Position numbers and translations under genes: made by a program
Notes under the pieces: generated by a model
Database searches by the model: none
Told to the model about the DNA's origin: nothing
Seen by the model: the letters and a program-made list of their open reading frames with translations, nothing else
From: an uncultured Bacteroidota bacterium
Lineage (GTDB): Bacteria; Bacteroidota; Bacteroidia; Flavobacteriales; Flavobacteriaceae
DNA length: 33,777 nt
Assembly (NCBI GenBank): GCA_902587325.1
Contig: CACIKV010000013.1
Location: 1 to 33,777 of the forward strand
Direction: 5' to 3'
Part shown: piece by piece, positions 1-8,066 of the stretch
Position numbering within the stretch: the first letter of the stretch is position 1
Layout of the letters: the number at the start of each line of letters is the position of its first letter

Positions 1-256
1 TGATAACATTTCTGATAGCAATACAATCCTTGAAATCAATGAAGAACAGATGAATAACTTCGCAGGAAATATCATTTTTTTAAAATCAAAAAAAAATGAA
101 ACTCAGATAGTTATGAGTGATCGCGCTTTTAGGTCTTTGAAAAACAAACAACTTAAAACATTTGAAAAAACTGGAAACATAATAAAAAGTCCAATTCCTA
201 AAATTGAGAATTATTCAGGCGGGAGTATAAGATGCATGATAGCTGAAATTTTTTAA
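1..256 (+). CDS. Amidinotransferase/citrulline hydrolase family (CtlX-like), 3' end only
   Basis: This is the C-terminal end of a protein whose start lies before the window; the reading frame is open from base 2 (codon phase 2). The visible part, about 84 residues, has the family's late pattern: an 'EQMNNFAGN' segment, an 'IVMSDRAF' segment, and the terminal GGSxRCM motif with the expected nucleophile Cys at bases 233-235, followed by AEIF and the stop. In the guanidino-group-modifying superfamily this Cys attacks the guanidino or ureido carbon. In Bacteroidota the closest named group is the citrulline-utilisation hydrolase CtlX. Arginine deiminase or dimethylarginine hydrolase activity cannot be excluded from the C terminus alone. 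Confidence 0.75.
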   Translation, partial: DNISDSNTILEINEEQMNNFAGNIIFLKSKKNETQIVMSDRAFRSLKNKQLKTFEKTGNIIKSPIPKIENYSGGSIRCMIAEIF

Positions 257-319
257 TAAAACGCAAATTTTATTTTTATTTAAAATAAATAGTATACATT
301 TAATATTTACAACTAATTT

Positions 320-1012
320 TTGGACTTAAAAAACTATATCATTGATTTTCTTTCTGACGAATGGATTAGAAACACCGCTTACGTTATATTAACGATTCTT
401 GTTTGCTTATTTATTGGAAAATTTCTAAAATCTAATCATAAATTAAAATTTGCAAAATTAATAGCTTTAGTTTTGATAATAACAACTGTAATCGGGCATT
501 CAAGAAATATACTAAATGGTTATTGGAATTTAAGTGACAACCTGCCTCTTCAGTTATGTGGAATTTCAAACCTTATAGCCTGCTGTATTTTATTTATTCC
601 TAAAAATAAAACTCTTTTTGAGTTTTTGTATTACGCAGGTATTATCGGTGCAATTCAAGCTTTTTTAACTCCACAAATAAACAATTTTGATGGTACTAAT
701 TTTGAATATCTTGAGTATCATATATCTCATGGTGGAATTCTTTTACTCCCCATTTATATGTATAATGTTTTAGGCTATAATATTAGAAAATTTTCTTGGC
801 TTAAAGTATTGATATATTTAAACTTACTAGTGGTTGTAATTTTACCTTTAAATTTTCAAATAGACTCCAATTATATGTACTTGGCATATCCTCCTAATGT
901 GGATAATCCATTAATTATAGGTGAATGGCCATACTATATATTATATTGGGAAATAATAATTCTTATTTTTACTTACACCCTATACGTTTTAAGTACAAGA
1001 AAAAAGCTATGA
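320..1012 (+). CDS. YwaF/TIGR02206-type integral membrane protein
   Basis: This 230-residue protein is almost entirely hydrophobic, with about six to seven membrane segments separated by short loops. Recognisable points are 'GHSRNI' near residue 60, 'LPLQLCGISNL' near residue 75, 'EYHISHGGILLLP' near residue 135 and 'GEWPYYI' near residue 205. These match the YwaF/TIGR02206 family of conserved membrane proteins, whose function is unknown. Translation appears to start at a TTG, because an in-frame stop (314-316) lies immediately upstream and there is no nearby ATG. The stop overlaps the start of the following methyltransferase as ATGA, so the two genes are probably translationally coupled. The family call is fairly secure; no biochemical role can be given. 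Confidence 0.8.
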   Translation: MDLKNYIIDFLSDEWIRNTAYVILTILVCLFIGKFLKSNHKLKFAKLIALVLIITTVIGHSRNILNGYWNLSDNLPLQLCGISNLIACCILFIPKNKTLFEFLYYAGIIGAIQAFLTPQINNFDGTNFEYLEYHISHGGILLLPIYMYNVLGYNIRKFSWLKVLIYLNLLVVVILPLNFQIDSNYMYLAYPPNVDNPLIIGEWPYYILYWEIIILIFTYTLYVLSTRKKL

Positions 1013-1617
1013 AATCCCCAATTGAAGTATTCTCTAATTGGGCTATTTCAGGAAAAGATGATGGAATGGAAAAAAATCATTTCAAATCAGTGATGAAAAT
1101 GATTGATTTATACCCGAACAAGAATAATTTCACATGTATTGACGCTGGATGTGGTAATGGATGGTTGGTTAGATATATATCAAAAATGAAAGGCTGTAAA
1201 AATGTAATTGGAATTGATGGTTCAATTGAAATGATAAAAAAAGCAAAATCATTAGATAATAAAAATAATTATTATTGTTATGACCTTTTAAGCTGGTTAC
1301 CTACTCAAAAGGTTGATGTAGTTTTTTCAATGGAAGTCTTTTATTATTTTAAAAATCCAAATATTATAATTAAACATATTTGTAATAATTGGTTAAAAAA
1401 AGGAGGTAAACTAATCATGGGGATTGATCATTATTTTGAAAACGAAGAATGCCATTTTTGGAAAGATAAAATTGAAGTAGAAATAATGGAATTAATTAAG
1501 ATTAATGAGTGGTTGGATTATTTTAAAGAATGTAAATTTAAGAATGTAAAAAAATATCAATTTTTTCCAAAAAAAAATTGGAAAGGAACGTTAGTTATTG
1601 AGGGAACTAAAGTCTAA
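1009..1617 (+). CDS. Class I SAM-dependent methyltransferase
   Basis: This 202-residue protein has the Rossmann-fold signatures of a class I methyltransferase. Motif I is 'IDAGCGNGW' near residue 45, an acidic residue ends the second strand in 'VIGIDGS' near residue 68, and 'VDVVFSMEVFYYF' is the post-II/motif IV region. The substrate is unknown; its small size and position behind a YwaF-like membrane protein do not point to one. The open frame continues upstream to 925, but the ATG at 1009 forms an ATGA overlap with the previous gene and starts where relatives start ('MKSPIEVFSNWAxSGKDDGMExNH'). The last 27 bases overlap the convergent rhodanese gene. Confidence 0.85.
   Translation: MKSPIEVFSNWAISGKDDGMEKNHFKSVMKMIDLYPNKNNFTCIDAGCGNGWLVRYISKMKGCKNVIGIDGSIEMIKKAKSLDNKNNYYCYDLLSWLPTQKVDVVFSMEVFYYFKNPNIIIKHICNNWLKKGGKLIMGIDHYFENEECHFWKDKIEVEIMELIKINEWLDYFKECKFKNVKKYQFFPKKNWKGTLVIEGTKV
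1561..1587 (-). terminator. Candidate terminator of the rhodanese operon, inside the methyltransferase gene
   Basis: A 7-base inverted repeat TTTCCAA/TTGGAAA (1564-1570 and 1578-1584), extendable by two wobble pairs and one A-T, lies directly downstream of the rhodanese stop on the minus strand. The loop is a homopolymer (T on that strand), and a run of seven T follows about ten bases later. The gap before the T run makes it less certain than the site at 28862-28905. Confidence 0.4.
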
Positions 1618-1977
1618 AAATTTTGGGTCAATCCCAATAATACCTGATTTAATATTAAATACATTAGAATAGCCGTTTTCTTTTAGATATTTAACGGCAA
1701 TTCCACTTCTCCTCCCTGATCTACAATATATATAAATATGACTATCTTTTGGGTATTTTATTAACTCCATTTTAAAGTTTTGATCATAAAAATTTAGGTT
1801 TTTCGACTCTAATGCTCTACTATTTTTATGCTCCTCAGGCGTTCTTACATCTAGAAGAATTTTATTGGATTTTGAATTGTAAAAATCATCAAACAAAACT
1901 TCTTTCACTGAATTGGTACTTTTTTGGCATGAAATTAAAAGAAGAATAATATATATGAGAAAAGAATAATTTTTCAT
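1591..1977 (-). CDS. Single-domain rhodanese lipoprotein
   Basis: This 128-residue exported sulfurtransferase has a hydrophobic signal ending in the lipobox LISC, so Cys17 would be lipidated and the domain would sit in the periplasm. The rhodanese domain shows 'LLDVRTPEEH' and the active-site loop Y-C-R-S-G-R-R-S, with the persulfide-forming Cys85. The ATG at 1977 is preferred over the frame's upstream start at 1989 because it overlaps the stop of the preceding gene as ATGA and leaves a clean lipoprotein signal. It follows an MBL-rhodanese gene in the same operon, which suggests linked sulfane-sulfur handling in the cytoplasm and periplasm. The specific thiol acceptor is unknown. Confidence 0.88.
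   Translation of the reverse strand: MKNYSFLIYIILLLISCQKSTNSVKEVLFDDFYNSKSNKILLDVRTPEEHKNSRALESKNLNFYDQNFKMELIKYPKDSHIYIYCRSGRRSGIAVKYLKENGYSNVFNIKSGIIGIDPKFLDFSSLNN
1623..1637 (+). terminator. Weak hairpin after the methyltransferase stop
   Basis: TTGGG-TCAAT-CCCAA forms a 5-base-pair stem with three G-C pairs, starting five bases after the methyltransferase stop and lying inside the rhodanese coding sequence. No T run follows on the plus strand, so termination would be weak or factor-dependent. Confidence 0.25.
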
Positions 1978-3347
1978 TGAACTAAACATTGTTGGATACC
2001 TTTATAACCTTCATTTATATCAACGATATTATTAAACCCATTTCGTTTTAGTATTGATAGTGCTATCATACTTCTGTAACCCCCAGCACAATGAACATAT
2101 ATTTTATCTTTTTTATTTAAAGAGTCAAGATTTAAGTGAATATCTGATAAAGGTATTTTTTTTGATCTATCTAAAGAAGAAATCTTTGTTTCAGATTTTT
2201 TTCTTACATCCAAAGTTTTGAAATCACCTTTTAATAAAGTAAAATCTTTAGGACTGATATTGTTAATTTTATCTACTATATTTCCTTTTTGAAGCCAAGA
2301 ATAAATTCCATCTTTAAGATATCCAATGCAATTATCAAAACCAACTCTTGATAACCTTGTTATAGATTCTATCTCTTTTCCTTTTTCTGCTACCAAAAGA
2401 ATGTTTATTGCAACATCCTTTAATATTTCTCCGACCCAAGGTGCAAAGTTTCCACTTAATCCGATAAAATACGATCCTGGTATATGAGCATTACTAAAAT
2501 CAATTGTTGATCTTGTGTCTAAAACAACAGTATTTTTTTTTATCATTAGAATTTTAAATTCATCAACTGTTAAGGCTCTATTAGATTTTTTCAAAATATC
2601 ACTGAAATCTTTGTATCCATTTTTATTCATCAGTACATTTTGAGGAAAATAAGCAGGTGGTTCTGGTAAATTGGAAGTCAATTCATTAACAAATTCGTTT
2701 TTATTCAATGATCCGTTTAATGCATAATTAACAATTTTTTGATTAGACAATGTATCAATAGTTTCTTTCATCATTCTTTTCCCGCATGCTGAACCAGCTC
2801 CATGTCCAGGGTAAATAGTAATATTACTATCAAGGATTCTTATCTTATTGTTTATTGAATCGAAAAGGGTAGCAGCCAATTCTTCCTTACTTAAACCGTC
2901 ATACCTTTGAGCAACATCTGGAATCCCAACATCTCCTAGAAATAATGTATCACCAGTAAAAATTGAATGTTGTTTATTATTTTCATCGAATAAAAGAAAG
3001 CAAGAGCTTTCCAAAGTATGACCAGGTGTATGAATTAATTTTACATATACTTTACCAAACTTAAAAACATCATTATCATTGGCAATAACAACTTCGTATG
3101 AAGGATCAGCATTTGGACCATAAACAATTGGAGCACCAGTCAATTTAGAGAGAGTAATATGTCCACTTACAAAATCAGCATGAAAATGTGTTTGAAGAAT
3201 AAATTTTATTTTTGAACTACTATTTTTAGCTTTTTGAATATATTGATCAACTTCTCTAAGTGGATCAATAACAACTGCTTCTCCATAACTTTCAATGTAA
3301 TAAGAAGCTTGAGACAAACAACCCGTGTATATTTGATCAACTTTCAT
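1974..3347 (-). CDS. Metallo-beta-lactamase fold hydrolase fused to two rhodanese domains (persulfide dioxygenase-like)
   Basis: This 457-residue cytoplasmic protein has an N-terminal MBL domain (about 1-240) related to ETHE1/persulfide dioxygenases. It shows THFHAD (His54, His56, Asp58), HTPGH (His110), FTGDTLF (Asp133) and YPGHG (His182). The second His of the classical HxHxDH motif is replaced by Phe59, compatible with a mono-iron enzyme of this group. Two rhodanese domains follow. In the first (about 260-360) the active-site Cys position is Ala320; in the second (about 365-457) the loop is intact, H-C-A-G-G-Y-R-S with Cys420. The likely role is oxidation or transfer of persulfide sulfur. 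It is followed by a coupled rhodanese lipoprotein. A glyoxalase II-like hydrolase is a less likely alternative. Confidence 0.87.
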   Translation of the reverse strand: MKVDQIYTGCLSQASYYIESYGEAVVIDPLREVDQYIQKAKNSSSKIKFILQTHFHADFVSGHITLSKLTGAPIVYGPNADPSYEVVIANDNDVFKFGKVYVKLIHTPGHTLESSCFLLFDENNKQHSIFTGDTLFLGDVGIPDVAQRYDGLSKEELAATLFDSINNKIRILDSNITIYPGHGAGSACGKRMMKETIDTLSNQKIVNYALNGSLNKNEFVNELTSNLPEPPAYFPQNVLMNKNGYKDFSDILKKSNRALTVDEFKILMIKKNTVVLDTRSTIDFSNAHIPGSYFIGLSGNFAPWVGEILKDVAINILLVAEKGKEIESITRLSRVGFDNCIGYLKDGIYSWLQKGNIVDKINNISPKDFTLLKGDFKTLDVRKKSETKISSLDRSKKIPLSDIHLNLDSLNKKDKIYVHCAGGYRSMIALSILKRNGFNNIVDINEGYKGIQQCLVQ

Positions 3348-3398
3348 CTTTCATCAATAAATATATTATAATTCATAACATTTTTTTAATTTAATTAA

Positions 3399-4121
3399 GT
3401 GAATTTTGGTATTATTAAAGAAAGCATAATTGCTGTTAGAAAAAAAGATTCGGGTAAATCAGAAATGATTAATCAATTATTGTTTGGAGTTACCTTTAAA
3501 ATTATTGAAAAAAAAAACAAATGGTCATTAGTTTCGTCATATTTAGATAATTATATCGGCTGGATAGAAAATATGAACATCTATAATATTTCTGAAAAAA
3601 ATTTTAAAAAATTAAATAATAAAATATTTTTTTCTTCAAAAGAATTAAAATTAATTAATCCTGAAAATAAACAGATTCAATTAATTCCAATTGGTTCACA
3701 AATAAGTTCATGTAATTTTTTAGGTTATAAACTCAAGTTTGATAAAAATGTTGAATCTGTCAATCCTAATGAATTTATAAACTCACCTTATTTGTGGGGA
3801 GGTAAAACAAAATACGGTATTGACTGTTCAGGTTTTGTTCAAATAGTTATGAGAACTAAAAACTTGTTAATACCTAGAGACGCTAAGGACCAAGCTAATT
3901 ATGGGAAAAAGATACCATTCGAACTTTTAAAGAAGAATGACCTTTGTTTCTTTGGTGAAAATGGTAGCGATATAACACATGTAGGCATCTATATTGGTAA
4001 AAACAATATTATTCATGCTTTTGAAAAAGTAAGGGTCGACAAAATTAATAATATAGGAATTGTAAATACTAATACATCAAAAATTACTCATAAACTAATT
4101 TCTTCTAGAAGAATAATCTAA
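3399..4121 (+). CDS. SH3-like / NlpC-P60 cell-wall peptidase
   Basis: This 240-residue protein has an N-terminal bacterial SH3-like region (about 1-115) and a C-terminal NlpC/P60 cysteine-peptidase domain (about 125-240). The catalytic set is visible: Cys143 in IDCSGF, His194 in THVGIYIG and His206 in IIHAFE. Family members cut gamma-D-Glu-diamino-acid bonds in peptidoglycan peptides. There is no obvious signal peptide, which is also seen in flavobacterial relatives that recycle muropeptides, so location is uncertain. The start is a GTG; the resulting N terminus (MNFGIIKESIIAVRKKDSGKSE) aligns with the usual start of the family. The stop is two bases from the convergent TPR gene. Confidence 0.9.
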   Translation: MNFGIIKESIIAVRKKDSGKSEMINQLLFGVTFKIIEKKNKWSLVSSYLDNYIGWIENMNIYNISEKNFKKLNNKIFFSSKELKLINPENKQIQLIPIGSQISSCNFLGYKLKFDKNVESVNPNEFINSPYLWGGKTKYGIDCSGFVQIVMRTKNLLIPRDAKDQANYGKKIPFELLKKNDLCFFGENGSDITHVGIYIGKNNIIHAFEKVRVDKINNIGIVNTNTSKITHKLISSRRII

Positions 4122-4123
4122 TC

Positions 4124-5404
4124 TTATAATTCGTTAATTTTTGCAGAGATCTGTTTAAACCCTTCGTTATCACCAATTACACCATAAATATTTTTTAGAG
4201 TGTTTAAAGCACTGAGATTTTCAGGTGAAATTTCAATTAAATTTTTTAAATATGGGATACATTTTTGATATAGCCCCTCTCTTTCAACCTTTAATTGATC
4301 GTATCTTAAATTATCACTTTTAGAGGTTCCTAAATTATTCATTTCCTCAATAATGCTTTTTTCGCCCTCAAGAATTTGAGAAACTAAATTTAAGTAAGCA
4401 TCTACATAATCAGGTTTTAATGAAATAGCTTGTTCATAATATTTAATAGCATCTTCTTTTTCACCTTGTTCTCCAGATATTACACCCAAGTTGTAATATA
4501 ATATACCATTTTCAGGTTCTTTAGTAATTGCCAATTCCATCAATTCTTTAAACTTTAATCTGTAGAATTTTCTGTCTTCATCATTATTTGAATTATTACT
4601 CAGTCTTATATACAAATCAGCTTCATTTAGAATTAGACCTGTGTCATCAGGTTGAATTTGTCTAGCTTGATTAATTGCTTCAATTGCAATTTCGTTTTTT
4701 CCTTGTTGTACATATATAAGAGCGATATTCTTAACTATTTCGGGGTAACGAGAAGGAGTTTCGCCAATCCTAGGATTATTATATTCTTTAGACTTTTCAA
4801 AAACTTTATATTCACTTTCGGATACCTTTTCTTCAACACCAGATGAAACGTTAGTAACAAAATACTCAGTAACAATTCCAGTGTAATTTAAATCTTTTAA
4901 CTCAAGGTAGTGAAGTAAAGCTTTATCATAATTTTTTGAGTTAACAGCACTTCCGGCAGCATAGTATAGATAATCTTGATTTTTTTCTTTATTGAGATTA
5001 TAAGCCATGTATAGCTTAGTAGATGCTTCAGAATATTTTTCACCTTGATTATCAGCCACAGCAGAGTTTACTAGTGAAGTCTCTATTTGATCTTTTAATA
5101 ATTCGAGTTCAGTTTTAACTTTATTTGAATATTCTGCGCTATTTATTAATTTTAAATTATTGTAGGAAGCAATGGCTTCATCAAAATTTTCAAGCTCATT
5201 TGATACTCTGGATTTGAAAAAATAAAAATCGGCTTTGTATTTGTCTTCAGAACTTAAAACTAAAGTTTCAATTTCGGAAAGATTATTATTCGCTTCTTCA
5301 AAAAATGATTGTGAAATTAATTTATCGACTTGTCTTAATTCTTTTTTTTGTGAATTTAAATTAAAAGATATAAGAAGGGCAATTAAAAAAGTTAGTTTTT
5401 TCAT
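4124..5404 (-). CDS. Exported tetratricopeptide-repeat protein
   Basis: This 426-residue protein has a cleavable signal peptide (hydrophobic residues 4-17, ending near NSQ) and several TPR units, clearest at about residues 225-260 ('GKNEIAIEAINQARQIQPDD') and 300-340 ('NLGVISGEQGEKEDAIKYYEQAI'). TPRs form helical protein-binding scaffolds; no catalytic domain is visible, so it probably organises an envelope complex. It lies 23 bases behind gyrA on the same strand and is probably co-transcribed. The gyrA-TPR neighbourhood is common in Flavobacteriia to my knowledge, but no functional link to gyrase is known to me. The partner is unknown. Confidence 0.85.
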   Translation of the reverse strand: MKKLTFLIALLISFNLNSQKKELRQVDKLISQSFFEEANNNLSEIETLVLSSEDKYKADFYFFKSRVSNELENFDEAIASYNNLKLINSAEYSNKVKTELELLKDQIETSLVNSAVADNQGEKYSEASTKLYMAYNLNKEKNQDYLYYAAGSAVNSKNYDKALLHYLELKDLNYTGIVTEYFVTNVSSGVEEKVSESEYKVFEKSKEYNNPRIGETPSRYPEIVKNIALIYVQQGKNEIAIEAINQARQIQPDDTGLILNEADLYIRLSNNSNNDEDRKFYRLKFKELMELAITKEPENGILYYNLGVISGEQGEKEDAIKYYEQAISLKPDYVDAYLNLVSQILEGEKSIIEEMNNLGTSKSDNLRYDQLKVEREGLYQKCIPYLKNLIEISPENLSALNTLKNIYGVIGDNEGFKQISAKINEL

Positions 5405-5427
5405 AATGTAAAATTACATTATTTTAT

Positions 5428-7914
5428 TTATTCCTCTTCAATTACCTCAATACTATCTATATCTTGAACATCATCTTCATCGAGAACAACTTTAGCTACG
5501 GCAGCAATTGAATCACTATCCTTAATGTTAATTAGTTTAACACCTTGAGTCGCTCTTCCCATTACTCTTAAATCGGAAACTTCCATTCTAATTGCAATAC
5601 CAGATTTATTAATTATCATTAAATCATCTCCGTCAGAAACATTTTTGATTGACACTAAAGATCCTGTTTTTTCGGTGATAGAAATTGTCTTAACACCCTT
5701 TCCTCCGCGGTTAGTAATTCTGTAATCTTCTAGGCTTGATCTTTTTCCATAACCGTTTTCAGAAACAACTAAAATATCACTATCCATATCATTTACAGAT
5801 ATCATTCCTACAACTTCATCTGAAGAATCTTTCAACTTTATTCCTCTGACACCTGATGCATTTCTACCCATTGGCCTTGTTTTTCCTTCCTCAAATCTGA
5901 TGCATTTTCCTGATTTTACAGAAATCAAAACTTGTGAATTTCCAGTAGTTAATTTAGCCTCTAAAAGTTCGTCATCGTCTTTAATTGTAATTGCATTTAT
6001 GCCATTTGTTCTTGGCCTTGAGTATTGTTCTAATGATGTTTTTTTGACTTGTCCTTTTTTTGTACACATTATCACATAATGGCTATTTATATAAGCTTCA
6101 TCTTTTAGATCTTGAGTACATATAAAGGCTTTAACTTTATCGTCTGGTTCAATATTAATTAAATTTTGTATTGCTCTTCCTTTTGAAAGCTTGCTTCCCT
6201 CAGGAATTTCAAATACTCTCATCCAAAAACATTTACCCTTTTGAGTAAAAAATAACATATACTGATGATTAGTTCCTACAAATAAATACTCAAGAAAATC
6301 TTCACTTCTTGTATTTGATCCTTTTTGGCCAACACCTCCCCTGTTCTGTGTTTTATATTCAGCTAATGAAGTTCTCTTAATATAACCAGCATGAGAAATT
6401 GTAATTACAACTTTTTCGTCAGGAATCATATCTTCAATACTAAGTTCACCACCTGCAAACTCAATCACAGATCTTCTTTCATCACCATATCTTTCCTTTA
6501 TCTCAATTAGCTCATCCTTAATAATTTGCATTCTACTGTCCTCATTATCTAAAATATCTTTCAAATCCTTAATTAGGATTAAAAGTTCTGCATGTTCCTT
6601 TCTTAACTTGTCTTGCTCAAGACCTGTAAGTTGTCTTAATCTCATTTCTACAATTGCCTTTGCTTGAATTTCAGAAAGAGAAAACTCTTTTATCAAGTTT
6701 TCTCTAGCATTATCAGCATTTGAAGAAGATTTTATAATTTCAATAACCTTGTCTATGTTATCTGATGCTATAATTAGTCCGTCAAGAATATGCGCTCTTT
6801 CTTCAGCCTTTTTAAGATCATATTTTGTTCTTCTGACTACTACATCATGTCTGTGATCAACAAAATATTTTATCATCTCTTTAAGATTCAAAAGCATAGG
6901 TCTTCCATTAACAAGTGCAATATTGTTAACACTAAATGAGGACTGAAGAGAAGTGTATTTATAAAGCATATTTAATACAATATTTGGAATTGCATCTTTT
7001 TTAAGCACATAAACTATTCTCATACCCTTACGATCAGATTCATCTCTGATATTAGAAATTCCTTCAATTTTTTTATCGTTAACTAATTGAGCAGTTTTTT
7101 GAATCATATCAGCCTTGTTAACCTGGTAAGGTATCTCAGTAACAATAATACATTCCCTACCATTAACTTCCTCAAAGGCAGCTTTACCCCTCATGACAAC
7201 TCTACCTCTTCCTGTATGAAAAGCATCTTTGACTCCTTCATAGCCGTAAATTACACCACCAGTAGGAAAATCAGGTGCCTTAACAAACTTTATTAGCTCC
7301 TCAATTTCAATATTATTATCATCAATGAATGCAACAGTACCATCAATAACCTCACTAAGATTATGAGGAGGCATATTTGTAGCCATACCGACTGCTATGC
7401 CAGACGCGCCATTGACAAGTAGACTAGGTATTTTGGTAGGCAGTACAGTTGGCTCATTTAACGAATCATCATAGTTTAGTTGAAAATCAACAGTGTCTTT
7501 GTCTAAATCTTCAACCATATCTTCAGAAATCTTTTTTAATCTCGCTTCAGTATATCTCATAGCAGCAGGGCTATCACCGTCAATTGATCCAAAATTTCCT
7601 TGACCATCTACAAGCATGTATCTCAAACTCCAGTCTTGAGCCATTCTAACCATTGTATCATAAACAGAACTGTCGCCATGAGGATGGTATTTACCTAAAA
7701 CCTCACCAACTATAAATGCTGACTTTTTATACTTACTGTTTGATCTTAAACCAAGTTGACTCATTCCAAAAAGAACTCTTCTGTGGACAGGCTTTAAACC
7801 ATCTCTAACGTCAGGTAATGCCCTTGAAACGATAACTGACATTGAATAATCAATGTAAGCTGATTTCATAGCCTCTTCAATATTAATTGGAATTAATTTT
7901 TCACCTTTTGGCAT
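5428..7914 (-). CDS. gyrA: DNA gyrase subunit A
   Basis: The A subunit of DNA gyrase cuts and rejoins DNA to introduce negative supercoils with GyrB. At 828 residues it has the normal length. The N-terminal winged-helix/tower region carries the catalytic Tyr121 in [10 protein letters not shown], the equivalent of E. coli Tyr122. The quinolone-resistance region [10 protein letters not shown] retains Ser82 and Asp86, the drug-sensitive residues equivalent to E. coli Ser83 and Asp87. The C-terminal beta-pinwheel contains the GyrA box [10 protein letters not shown], which separates it from ParC, and ends in an acidic tail. It heads a minus-strand operon with a TPR protein and is divergent from clpC. 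A TAnnTTTG box lies just upstream. Confidence 0.98.
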   Translation of the reverse strand: MPKGEKLIPINIEEAMKSAYIDYSMSVIVSRALPDVRDGLKPVHRRVLFGMSQLGLRSNSKYKKSAFIVGEVLGKYHPHGDSSVYDTMVRMAQDWSLRYMLVDGQGNFGSIDGDSPAAMRYTEARLKKISEDMVEDLDKDTVDFQLNYDDSLNEPTVLPTKIPSLLVNGASGIAVGMATNMPPHNLSEVIDGTVAFIDDNNIEIEELIKFVKAPDFPTGGVIYGYEGVKDAFHTGRGRVVMRGKAAFEEVNGRECIIVTEIPYQVNKADMIQKTAQLVNDKKIEGISNIRDESDRKGMRIVYVLKKDAIPNIVLNMLYKYTSLQSSFSVNNIALVNGRPMLLNLKEMIKYFVDHRHDVVVRRTKYDLKKAEERAHILDGLIIASDNIDKVIEIIKSSSNADNARENLIKEFSLSEIQAKAIVEMRLRQLTGLEQDKLRKEHAELLILIKDLKDILDNEDSRMQIIKDELIEIKERYGDERRSVIEFAGGELSIEDMIPDEKVVITISHAGYIKRTSLAEYKTQNRGGVGQKGSNTRSEDFLEYLFVGTNHQYMLFFTQKGKCFWMRVFEIPEGSKLSKGRAIQNLINIEPDDKVKAFICTQDLKDEAYINSHYVIMCTKKGQVKKTSLEQYSRPRTNGINAITIKDDDELLEAKLTTGNSQVLISVKSGKCIRFEEGKTRPMGRNASGVRGIKLKDSSDEVVGMISVNDMDSDILVVSENGYGKRSSLEDYRITNRGGKGVKTISITEKTGSLVSIKNVSDGDDLMIINKSGIAIRMEVSDLRVMGRATQGVKLINIKDSDSIAAVAKVVLDEDDVQDIDSIEVIEEE

Positions 7915-8066
7915 AACTTATAATATTTTCAAATATAATTATTAGACAAAAAAATAATGTGATTAACAGATATGATTTTGATAAACTTATTAACATTATA
8001 TCAATTATTTTAACAATATATTGAGTTTGATTTTAGATTAATGTTTTTTTATTATAATTTTATGAT
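7915..8066. promoter_or_regulatory. Divergent gyrA/clpC intergenic region
   Basis: This 152-base AT-rich spacer is the longest non-coding stretch in the window and must hold the promoters of both gyrA and clpC. Visible elements are the gyrA-side TATATTTG box, an inverted repeat TTGATA/TATCAA (7978-7983 and 7999-8004), and three same-direction copies of TTAACA at 7963, 7990 and 8010. No TAnnTTTG box was found for clpC, and no DnaA boxes were seen. The repeats may be operator half-sites or chance in AT-rich DNA. Confidence 0.4.
7930..7937 (-). promoter_or_regulatory. gyrA: Candidate Bacteroidota -7 box for gyrA
   Basis: The minus strand reads TATATTTG, a full match to the Bacteroidota TAnnTTTG element. 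It ends 15 bases before the gyrA ATG, which implies a leader of only about 11 bases. No clear TTG is seen at the -33 position, so this is a motif match supported only by location. Confidence 0.4.

Noticed and set aside
925-1008. Upstream extension of the methyltransferase frame
   Set aside because: It lies inside the YwaF-like gene; the ATG at 1009 overlaps that gene's stop as ATGA and gives the expected N terminus.
4100-4113. Perfect palindrome TTCTTCTAGAAGAA
   Set aside because: It is coding for Ser-Ser-Arg-Arg at the end of the NlpC/P60 gene. It has no loop of useful size and no T run on either strand, so neither a terminator nor an operator is supported.
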